6,132 nt of DNA from Planctomycetota bacterium. Lineage in GTDB: Bacteria > Planctomycetota > UBA8742 > SKZP01. Where the stretch lies: the NCBI GenBank assembly GCA_007127275.1, contig SKZP01000606.1, forward strand, positions 1 to 6,132. Reading direction: 5' to 3'. Numbering within the stretch: the first letter of the stretch is position 1; the number at the start of each line of letters is the position of its first letter. This document shows, in pieces, positions 1 through 5,580 of this stretch. Made by a program: the position numbers and the translations under genes. Under the pieces are notes generated by a model that saw only the letters and a list, made by a program, of their open reading frames with translations, was not told the origin of the DNA and searched no databases.

Positions 1-147
1 CCAGACCTAATCCCGCGTTGTAGGCCTCGTACCATTGTGTTCGTTGAGTGATGCGAGCGGGGGACGCGAGCCTTCCGAGGCCATCACAGTGCGGCGCCGG
101 ATTGCCTCGCAGTGCTCGCGCACTCCGCTCGCTATTCTGGAGCAGCG
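1..147. other. Region downstream of the matrixin-like gene; no supported gene
   Basis: This stretch follows the stop codon of the large minus-strand gene and reaches the window edge. A minus-strand frame starts with a GTG that overlaps that stop codon (GTGA) and stays open to the edge. It gives about 50 codons with mixed third-position bases, no ribosome-binding site and no recognisable family, so I do not call it. An ATG at 35 on the minus strand leaves only about 12 codons before the edge. A small hairpin lies at 111-124 (AGTGC, loop, GCACT; the loop reads GCGA on the minus strand). It has no following T-tract, so it is not a convincing intrinsic terminator. Confidence 0.4.
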
Positions 148-2460
148 TCACGGAATCACGGCGCCACTTTTGCGTCGCCTTGCTGCTGCGGCGAGCAGCA
201 TCAGCAACAAGAGCAACGGCAGCAGGAGCAAGGCCGGGGCACTACCTGCGTAGCTGCCGCACATGCCTTGCGGAGTGCCCAGGTCGTCGTCGCTGCCGTT
301 GCCGTTGCCGTCTCCGTTGCCATTGCCATTGCTCGGATCGGGTGGGTCCATGGCGGTCTCGGGCAATGCGTCGAACGCTAACGTGGCGGATTGCGCGAGT
401 GCGTTTCCGTCGAGGGTGGCGCTGATGGTGGCGGTAGCGGGTTCGTCGGCGGCGGTTAACGTCGCCTCATAGGCGCCGGCTTGCGGGTTGTAGCTTACGC
501 TGCCGACGTTGCCGGCAGTGGATTGAATGATGACGTCGTGGTCGCCGTCGTAGCGGTGGGTGCCGTCTATGTCGCGCGGTATGACGCGGATGCGGGCTTG
601 GCTTGTGCCGTCGGCGAAGAGGCCGTCGACGGGGCGCACCTCAAGGGTCGACTCGTCGTGGTCAACACCGCCCGTGTGGCGCAGCGTACGTGCCTCGGCC
701 AGCGGAGTACCCGCGGCGGTGGCGACGACGAGTTGCGCCGTGGCGGCCGGTTCGGCATTGAGCGTCGCTTCCCAGATGCCGCTGCCGGCGGGGCTTTCCG
801 ACATGACGACGACGTTGCCGCCGACGTCGAGTTCGACGCTGGCGAGGTTGCCGAGCAACATTCCGTAGCGGTTGCGCGTCTCGACACGCGCGGTGGCGGT
901 TTCTGCGCTGCCGGCGTCGAGCGTGGGCGGATCCAGCGTCAGCGAACTCGCCCAGGCGGAGACGTTGACGTCGTCGGCGGGACGCACCGCGGCAATCAGG
1001 TACCAGCCGAGTTGTCCGGGATTGCCGAATGCGTCGACTTGCAGGTACAGGCTTGGCCCTTCCCCGGCGGGGACGGTGTAGCCTTCGAGGCGGGCGTCGA
1101 GATTGTGGCCGTCGAAGTCGAAGGCGGCGCCGTCGACGTCGTCCGCCTCGGGGAGGTATTCCGCGTCGACGGGGCTCGGCGAGACAAGCACGGTGCTTTC
1201 GTCGTCGCCAATCACGGTGAGGCGCGCATCCAACTCGGAGCCGGCGGCGTAGGCAAGCACGACGAGGTCGAGTTCATCCCCAGGCGCGACACCGTCGAGG
1301 CGGAAGGTGTCGACGTCGCTTGCATCCATCACGCGGCCTACGGCAGCCTCTCCCAGCGCAAGGGGTGTCGCGTCGGTGGGGGTGTCGTTGGGCTCGAAGC
1401 CGTCGTCGGTATTCGTGGAAAGCGTGAAGTCGGCGCCAGTGGCAATCACGGCCCCCGCGTCGACCTCGAAGACGCTCGGGCTTGAGGTGCTCGAGGTGGC
1501 GACGCCGTGTACCTGCGGGAACACGCCGGTGGTCGCATTCGCGTAGCCCTCGCTGTGCATCTCCTCGGGCCGAATGGGCGCAGCAATCAGCCAGTACTCG
1601 CCCGGCTCGAGCCCTTGCAGCGAATACTCGCCGGCTTCGTCGGTAAGGGCGGCGGCGACGATCTGCCAATCCGAGAGGCGCAGCGCGGCCACCTGGACCG
1701 CCTCGGCGTCGGCAGCGGTGTCGGTGGCAACCGTGCCGCGAATCTCGCCAAAGTCGTCGGCAAACTCCGACGCAGGATACATGGCGGCAAGCCCGGCGCG
1801 GTCGTCGCTGTGCAGGCGCAACTCGCGGATGGAGCCGGGACCGATGGGCTCGCCCAGCGCGGCGCGACCAACGAAGCTGCGGTCGAGTCCGAGCGCAAAG
1901 CCGACGTGGCGGGCGACAACGGACTCAATGTATGGCCGCCCCGGCTCGCCGGTGGTGCGGTTGCCGAGCGTGTCCCAGGCGAAGTCGCGGTCGTTGAGCG
2001 TGATGTCGGCGTCGAGAATGGTGCCCGCGGCGTCGGTGGTCAGCGTGGTGATGGCGAGGGTGGAGTCGTCGAGCACGGCACTGTCCGGGTCGAGAAAGAT
2101 GACGTTCTTTTCGTCCGTGCCACTTGCTTCGGGGTTCTCGACGAGCCCGGCGTACTCGGTGGTGATGGCCGCGTAGGGTACGTCGGCCCAGGCCTGGATG
2201 CCGCGGCGCATGGCGGCGAACTCGCTCACTCCACCGGTGAAGGTGCTCGCGTATTGCGAAGGCGTCGTCCCAATATGGAACTGCACGGCCCCGTCGTTGA
2301 TGGTTGCGAGTTCGGCTGCGTTGGTGAGGTCCCACATTTTCTCGTTGCCGGCGGCGTCGCGCTGCACGGTATACGCGTCACTTGCAGGCAGTGCGACGAG
2401 GCACACGAGCAGAGAAAAGGCGGCGAGGCAGCGTAGGAGAAGGTGCGAGTGAGAAAGCAT
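148..2460 (-). CDS. Secreted multidomain protein with a degenerate matrixin-like domain, PPC and Ig-like domains and a C-terminal anchor
   Basis: This 770-residue exported protein is probably displayed at or released from the cell surface. Residues 1-29 form a signal peptide (hydrophobic core 7-24, likely cleavage after ASDA). Residues about 31-232 resemble the matrixin (M10-type) metalloprotease fold: GIQAWADV at 87-94, DADITLN at 150-156, the helix ending FALGL at 188-192, and LHSDDRAGLAAMYP at 216-229, which matches the usual end of the domain. The zinc site is lost: where the family has HExxHxxGxxH, residues 184-194 read RHVGFALGLDR, so a protease activity is unlikely. Then come a carboxypeptidase-regulatory-like beta domain (238-297), a PPC-like domain (about 353-490, with FEPNDT at 355 and DVDTFRL at 382) and two invasin-like Ig domains (about 503-600 and 601-700). 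A Gly/Asn/Asp linker (705-730), Cys734, a hydrophobic stretch (741-760) and RRRK (761-764) close the protein like a C-terminal sorting signal. No clear Shine-Dalgarno precedes the ATG. It lies 192 bp downstream of a small secreted protein on the same strand. Domain names are from motif reading, not a search. Confidence 0.92.
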   Translation of the reverse strand: MLSHSHLLLRCLAAFSLLVCLVALPASDAYTVQRDAAGNEKMWDLTNAAELATINDGAVQFHIGTTPSQYASTFTGGVSEFAAMRRGIQAWADVPYAAITTEYAGLVENPEASGTDEKNVIFLDPDSAVLDDSTLAITTLTTDAAGTILDADITLNDRDFAWDTLGNRTTGEPGRPYIESVVARHVGFALGLDRSFVGRAALGEPIGPGSIRELRLHSDDRAGLAAMYPASEFADDFGEIRGTVATDTAADAEAVQVAALRLSDWQIVAAALTDEAGEYSLQGLEPGEYWLIAAPIRPEEMHSEGYANATTGVFPQVHGVATSSTSSPSVFEVDAGAVIATGADFTLSTNTDDGFEPNDTPTDATPLALGEAAVGRVMDASDVDTFRLDGVAPGDELDLVVLAYAAGSELDARLTVIGDDESTVLVSPSPVDAEYLPEADDVDGAAFDFDGHNLDARLEGYTVPAGEGPSLYLQVDAFGNPGQLGWYLIAAVRPADDVNVSAWASSLTLDPPTLDAGSAETATARVETRNRYGMLLGNLASVELDVGGNVVVMSESPAGSGIWEATLNAEPAATAQLVVATAAGTPLAEARTLRHTGGVDHDESTLEVRPVDGLFADGTSQARIRVIPRDIDGTHRYDGDHDVIIQSTAGNVGSVSYNPQAGAYEATLTAADEPATATISATLDGNALAQSATLAFDALPETAMDPPDPSNGNGNGDGNGNGSDDDLGTPQGMCGSYAGSAPALLLLPLLLLLMLLAAAARRRKSGAVIP
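295..330 (-). repeat. Simple-sequence tract encoding Asn-Gly dipeptides
   Basis: On the plus strand this reads as repeated CCGTTG or CCATTG hexamers with small variations. In the gene it encodes six X-Gly dipeptides, Asn-Gly except for one Asp-Gly, at residues 711-722. It forms a flexible linker between the last Ig-like domain and the C-terminal anchor. Hexamer tracts can change length by slippage without shifting frame, so linker length may differ among relatives (inference). Confidence 0.8.
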
Positions 2461-2652
2461 ACAGTGGTGGCTGGTAGTTGTTGTGACTGGTGGTCGAGTT
2501 TTTGGTGCCAGCGCCTTGGGAAGGAACGTTGCGCTCCGAATGCGGGCGGAAAGGGGGATCTTCGACGAGCTGCACGGGCCGGGAGGGCGTTGAAGGCCCG
2601 TGAATGGCGGTCAAGGAGGTGGCGTCCGTGAGCGCCCACAAGTGAGTAGCCC
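2461..2652. other. Gap between the small secreted gene and the matrixin-like gene
   Basis: This 192-bp gap separates two minus-strand genes and contains no supported gene. It holds one good inverted repeat (2573-2602, listed separately). I find no convincing paired -35 and -10 boxes on the minus strand and no Shine-Dalgarno ahead of the ATG at 2460. The downstream gene may therefore depend on read-through from the upstream one, but the gap is long enough to hide a promoter of a non-housekeeping type. Confidence 0.5.
2573..2602 (-). repeat. 8-bp perfect inverted repeat between two genes
   Basis: CACGGGCC at 2573-2580 is the exact reverse complement of GGCCCGTG at 2595-2602, with a 14-nt loop. 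It begins 50 nt after the stop codon of the upstream minus-strand gene. No T-tract follows on either strand. It could be an mRNA hairpin that attenuates or stabilises the transcript between the two secreted-protein genes, or a protein-binding dyad. The sequence does not decide which. Confidence 0.5.
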
Positions 2653-3351
2653 TCATTCGTCGCCGGCAAAGTCGTCGCCGGCAAAGTGGCGCTTCAGTTT
2701 TTCACGGAAACGCTCGTCGGTAAAGCGCAGCGCCGTGGCATCGCGAACGGGATTGCCGTCTTCGTTGACCAGAGTGAGGCCTGACAGGCGCTGCTCCATC
2801 TGCGTGACCTCCTCATTGTTTTCGTCCACGGCGTCGACGCCATGAAGCGCCCCTTGGGCAAGGCCGACCGTTCGCCAGTGCTCGCCCTCCCCCGGTTGCC
2901 GCCGCAGAAACAGCACCACGTCGTCGCCACGGGTTAGGCGCACCTCACCAGGCACGTGCTGGCGCCGTTGACCGTCGGTGCCCCCGAGGGTGACGACGGT
3001 GATTCGCGCCCCCTGAGCCGGCGCCTCGTTGTCGTTGTCATTTTCGTTTTTGTTGTCGTCGTCAGCCTCTTGCGACGGCTTGTGTCGCTCGGCAATCCGC
3101 ACGCGGTGATGAGTGACAATTCGCCCGCTCGACTGCGTGTGCGAAGCGCTGGCGAGTACAGTGCCACGAACGATCAAGTCGGCGCGATCACACAGCTCCG
3201 CGAACGAGAGGTGCCGCACCGTCGCCGCATGTGCCGTACCGTTCAGCAAGCCCCACGTGGCGAACAGCACCGTCATCATCCCGACAACCACGACTTCCGT
3301 CGTGCGCCGGCGCAACCGATCTCCGCGAATGTGCGTCTGACGAGGTTCCAT
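2653..3351 (-). CDS. Small secreted protein of unknown function, likely partner of the matrixin-like protein
   Basis: I choose the ATG at 3351 (232 residues) because the signal peptide then has a normal N-region. A GTG at 3396 would add 15 residues. Residues 1-42 form the signal peptide: a basic stretch at 9-16, a hydrophobic core at 19-35, and AHA-A cleavage near 42. The mature protein starts TVRHLSFAELCDRADLIVRG, then has a beta-rich core (ITVVTLGG at 117-124, QHVPGEVRLTRGDDVVLFL at 131-149, TVGLAQGALHG at 162-172). From memory, proteins with this RADLIVRGTV...GGxxGQxxxHVPG...GDxVVLFL layout occur next to matrixin-type genes in deltaproteobacteria. I could not check this. A run of Asp, Asn and Glu (95-110, bases about 3025-3066) interrupts the core as a hydrophilic insertion. 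The C-terminus has a duplicated FAGDD/FAGDE from a 15-bp tandem repeat. No Shine-Dalgarno is visible. Function is unknown. Confidence 0.85.
   Translation of the reverse strand: MEPRQTHIRGDRLRRRTTEVVVVGMMTVLFATWGLLNGTAHAATVRHLSFAELCDRADLIVRGTVLASASHTQSSGRIVTHHRVRIAERHKPSQEADDDNKNENDNDNEAPAQGARITVVTLGGTDGQRRQHVPGEVRLTRGDDVVLFLRRQPGEGEHWRTVGLAQGALHGVDAVDENNEEVTQMEQRLSGLTLVNEDGNPVRDATALRFTDERFREKLKRHFAGDDFAGDE
2657..2686 (-). repeat. Perfect 15-bp tandem duplication at the 3' end of the small secreted gene
   Basis: The 15 bases at 2657-2671 are repeated exactly at 2672-2686. The copies encode the last ten residues before the stop codon, FAGDD and FAGDE. An exact in-frame duplication right at the C-terminus looks like a recent slippage event. 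It lengthens the acidic tail without affecting the core. Confidence 0.9.
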
Positions 3352-3647
3352 GGTGAGCGAACGGAGTGACGGCGGTAGACTTGGGCGTAACCTCACAACA
3401 GATGATACGCCGGGCTGCGCGAGTCGTTGGGTGGTAGTACGAACCCCCGGGCAATGGCCCCTACAGACGGGGCTGCACGACGTTCGCAGCCGTCATACAC
3501 GCGCGAAAGTCGCCCGCCGAGCGCCTCGGATGACTTGCGTAGTAGCCGGAAACCGTTGGTGCAACGAGCGTTTGGGCGGGGCGCCACGGAAGACCACCCC
3601 TAGCATCATATCGGTCGCACCAAGATATCCTGGCTGCACCCGGTGGT
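3352..3647. other. Gap between the zinc-ribbon gene and the small secreted gene
   Basis: This 296-bp gap holds no supported gene. It contains three short inverted repeats. GGGGCG (3578-3583) with CACCCC (3595-3600) forms six pairs on the minus-strand RNA if one G-U is allowed. It lies 47 nt after the zinc-ribbon stop but has no T-tract. CGTTG (3554-3558) and CAACG (3562-3566) are separated by 3 nt. GCCCC (3457-3461) and GGGGC (3469-3473) are separated by 7 nt. A -10-like TATCAT reads on the minus strand at 3407-3402, about 50 nt ahead of the ATG at 3351, but it lacks a recognisable -35 box. The 5' UTR and promoter of the small secreted gene are probably here. Confidence 0.5.
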
Positions 3648-4433
3648 TTAGCGAGGCTCGACGGAGAAGGACTGGCGGTAGTAGACCTCGCCCTCCTCGT
3701 CCTTATCACGTACACGCAATTCGGCGCGGCCACCCTCGTCGAGCCAGCGTTGGTAGTTTGCTTGACTGTATAAGCGCCTAGAAGCCAGCCTCGCCGTCGA
3801 GTGCTGGGCAAGCCTGCGGCCGAGGGACTCGAGGTACTCTCTGCAGCGGGCGTCGGAAAGGCGCCCGTCGCTGGTTATCACCTCGAAAACCATTACCCCT
3901 TCCCCGGTACGGAAATCCCTGACGGGAGTGAAATCGAACAGAACGTCGTCTTCCTCGAGCGGCGTGGTCGTGACCTCGCGGGACGGTCTCTCCGAAGAAA
4001 GGCCGCCGCCAACCACCCAGATGCTCAAGCCAATCACGGCGACGGTCAGGACAATCAGGCCGACCGCGGCGAGGGGCCCCGAGCCGGAATTCGACTCGAA
4101 GTATCGGCGGGCGGAGTGCTCCGGTGCAAGGCCTCGGTTCTCGACGCGCGCGGGGCGGTTTGCCTTTTTCGCGGGCCTGTTCGCGGGCCGTTTCCTTGCG
4201 GGGGCGGCGCTGGGCGGCTGGGGGCTTGGTTGGGGGCCTTTGCCACTGGCGCGCGGTTCCCGCGACGTGCCAGGCACCGGGGCGTGAGCGACGCCGGTTT
4301 CATCCGGGTCGTGCGGGTCGTGTCCCCCCGCTCCCCCTTGTGGCCGCACCGAGTCTTTCGGCGTACCGCACGCGGGGCAGACCGTCTCCCCCTCGAAAAG
4401 CACCTCACCACACGTGACACACTGATTTGACAT
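3648..4433 (-). CDS. Zinc-ribbon single-pass membrane protein of unknown function
   Basis: The protein has 261 residues from the ATG at 4433. The codon just before is TTG, which would add one residue. Cys5, Cys8, Cys19 and Cys22 in CVTCG and CPACG make a four-cysteine zinc ribbon, a fold that binds one structural zinc. Residues about 25-110 are a disordered Pro/Ala/Gly/Lys/Arg linker. A transmembrane helix lies at about 121-143 (AAVGLIVLTVAVIGLSIWVV). The Arg/Lys-rich side before it argues for ribbon inside and C-terminus outside (positive-inside rule, inference). Residues 160-261 form an extracytoplasmic domain starting VLFDFTPVRDFRTGEG, with mixed alpha and beta character and a single Cys, and match no family I know. 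A weak ribosome-binding site (AAGAG, 8 nt before ATG) and a candidate promoter lie upstream. Similar ribbon-linker-helix architectures occur in sensors and in secretion or envelope regulators. No specific job can be assigned. Confidence 0.88.
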   Translation of the reverse strand: MSNQCVTCGEVLFEGETVCPACGTPKDSVRPQGGAGGHDPHDPDETGVAHAPVPGTSREPRASGKGPQPSPQPPSAAPARKRPANRPAKKANRPARVENRGLAPEHSARRYFESNSGSGPLAAVGLIVLTVAVIGLSIWVVGGGLSSERPSREVTTTPLEEDDVLFDFTPVRDFRTGEGVMVFEVITSDGRLSDARCREYLESLGRRLAQHSTARLASRRLYSQANYQRWLDEGGRAELRVRDKDEEGEVYYRQSFSVEPR

Positions 4434-4490
4434 CAACTCGACTCTTCTGCCCGTCGCATCGCCCGGCGCAAACCTCGCAGCGCACGACGC

Positions 4491-4519
4491 AGTGTACGGA
4501 GGGACCCATACTTATGCAA
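4491..4519 (-). promoter_or_regulatory. Candidate sigma-70-type promoter for the zinc-ribbon gene
   Basis: Reading the minus strand, TTGCAT (4519-4514) is followed after exactly 17 nt by TACACT (4496-4491). The latter shares four of six bases with TATAAT. The start codon is 58 nt further down. Just upstream, 4533-4543 is an odd dyad, CACGG and CCGTG around a central T, which could be an operator or chance. Partial matches like this arise by chance, so this is a candidate only. Confidence 0.3.
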
Positions 4520-4634
4520 CGCTCGGCGGCCCCACGGTCCGTGTCGTAGCAGGAGATGCTGCGTGCGCGCGCCCCCCGAATCTTGCGAACTCAGAACGCC
4601 CGGCGACGCGCTGCGCCACGACTCCGCCCCTTGC

Positions 4635-5180
4635 TTACTTGCGGTCGCCAGGGCGGGCGACTTCGACGGTCTCGGCGTTGATTACGCGCACCACGACCAC
4701 GTCGGAGCCCGTCGGCAACTCTTCGGGGGAAGCGGTCATTGCGTAGTAATCCACGGTGCGCCCTTGCTGCACCAGTTGGATGCGCCCGGAGCCCCCGTGG
4801 TTGGGGGGGATGCGCAGATAAACCTTCCCACGCAAACCAACGGCGTTCTTCGTGCGCAGGTTGCCCTCGGCGCGCAACGAGTAAAGAAACCGCATCAGCA
4901 GCCCCACGGCGATCATGGCGGCAAGGCCGGCGCCAGCGGCAATGCTGATGCTCGTCAGGTCGTCGAGCCCCGAGGTGGTCGCAATCATTCCGCCGAGCCC
5001 GAAGAAGGTCACCGCAGCGACAATTGCTCGCAAACTCAGGATACCGAAGAAGCCACCGCTGTCGGTGAAGTCGGCGTCTACGTCGGCGTCGGCGTCGAGC
5101 CCGATCATGGCGAGAAAGAGCTGAATCAGAAAAATCACGCCGCCGACCACGGCACACAGCAAGAAGATTGCCTTCAACAT
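4635..5180 (-). CDS. NfeD-like membrane protein with C-terminal OB-fold domain (YuaF-like)
   Basis: The 181-residue reading starts at the ATG at 5180, preceded by GGAG with an 8-nt spacer. The frame stays open 63 codons further upstream, but that part lacks the expected composition and the family starts with the first membrane helix. Helices lie at about 3-27, 50-69 and 77-98. Between helices 1 and 2 is an acidic loop with Asp-Ala-Asp repeats (29-37), common in this group. Residues about 114-176 (GLRGKVYLRIPP to INAETVEVAR) are the OB-fold NfeD C-terminal domain, which faces the cytoplasm in known members. Family knowledge: short NfeD proteins of the YuaF type partner with flotillin/SPFH proteins in membrane microdomains. 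No flotillin gene is in the window, and the next gene downstream is a zinc-ribbon membrane protein 201 bp away. This is not the long form with a ClpP-like protease domain. Function beyond membrane organisation is inference. Confidence 0.92.
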   Translation of the reverse strand: MLKAIFLLCAVVGGVIFLIQLFLAMIGLDADADVDADFTDSGGFFGILSLRAIVAAVTFFGLGGMIATTSGLDDLTSISIAAGAGLAAMIAVGLLMRFLYSLRAEGNLRTKNAVGLRGKVYLRIPPNHGGSGRIQLVQQGRTVDYYAMTASPEELPTGSDVVVVRVINAETVEVARPGDRK

Positions 5181-5188
5181 GGCCACAA

Positions 5189-5192
5189 CTCC
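5189..5192 (-). promoter_or_regulatory. Shine-Dalgarno site deciding the NfeD-like start
   Basis: The minus strand reads GGAG followed by 8 nt and ATG at 5180. It is the clearest ribosome-binding site in the window. It supports the shorter protein that begins directly with the first membrane helix over the longer open frame starting at 5369. Confidence 0.7.
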
Positions 5193-5439
5193 ACGGGGGC
5201 CTCGCCACCCATCAACCGGCTCGGTGAACAAAGGAGCTGCCCGAAACCTACTTCCGTACGTGAGCGGCTGCACTCGGCTCCGCTTCGTGTTGTCGGTTGC
5301 GCGGCTCGACATGGCGATGTCATGCGTCCGCTGCTCACCGCCTTCGCCTTGCACTGCCTTTGCTCGCAACGCTCGGTTCGGATCAATTTCCTGACGGCTC
5401 CAAACGCCGGCTACCGTACCAGCTTCTGATGCACCCGGG

Positions 5440-5445
5440 TATAAT
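5440..5445 (+). promoter_or_regulatory. Perfect TATAAT -10 hexamer upstream of the structured segment
   Basis: TATAAT is an exact -10 consensus in otherwise GC-rich DNA, inside a short AT-rich island (5440-5449). At the 16-18 nt spacings I see no good -35 hexamer, and the bases before it (GGG) do not make an extended -10 TGn. If used on the plus strand, the transcript would start near 5452. It would carry a leader of about 325 nt to the ATG at 5777, including the hairpins listed. Confidence 0.35.
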
Positions 5446-5497
5446 AACGTAGATTTCGCTCTCGCGGTTGCCCCCCGTGCGGCCCGCGGATAAACTC

Positions 5498-5516
5498 GCC
5501 GGGGCTTCGACCCGGC
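5498..5516 (+). repeat. 6-bp GC hairpin in the leader region
   Basis: GCCGGG (5498-5503) pairs exactly with CCCGGC (5511-5516) around a 7-nt loop, GCTTCGA. No T-tract follows on either strand, so it does not look like an intrinsic terminator. On a transcript from the TATAAT box it would lie about 45 nt from the 5' end. Confidence 0.5.
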
Positions 5517-5580
5517 TCCTTGAGCTTGTTCGCCGTGGTTTCAACGGATTCACCGCTCGCACCCCAGGGTGGGCGCTCCC

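Noticed and set aside
1..147. Start of another minus-strand gene overlapping the stop codon of the large gene
   Set aside because: There are only about 50 open codons with weak third-position bias and no ribosome-binding site. More sequence to the left would be needed to decide.
481..1485. Long plus-strand open frame of 334 codons opposite the large secreted gene
   Set aside because: It lies wholly antisense to a protein with a signal peptide, recognisable domains and a C-terminal anchor. Its translation is a Val/Gly/Arg-rich shadow with no domain.
1507..2436. Second long plus-strand open frame of 309 codons opposite the same gene
   Set aside because: It is another antisense shadow caused by GC-rich codon bias, with no motif and no plausible start context.
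2573..2602. Intrinsic terminator between the two secreted-protein genes
   Set aside because: The stem is good, but no T-tract follows on the minus strand, so I list it only as an inverted repeat.
3801..4430. Plus-strand open frame of 209 codons opposite the zinc-ribbon gene
   Set aside because: The minus strand shows CxxC pairs, a linker and a transmembrane helix. The plus frame is an Arg/Gly-rich shadow.
5181..5369. 63-codon N-terminal extension of the NfeD-like protein
   Set aside because: The extension is Arg-rich with no family resemblance, and a GGAG at 8 nt before the ATG at 5180 supports the short form.
4563..5429. Plus-strand open frame of 288 codons opposite the NfeD-like gene
   Set aside because: The minus strand carries the OB-fold and membrane helices with a good Shine-Dalgarno. 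The plus-strand product is low-complexity His/Gln/Arg-rich.
5498..5516. tRNA T-arm or partial tRNA
   Set aside because: The loop is GCTTCGA rather than GTTCNA-type, and no acceptor, D or anticodon arms are found around it.
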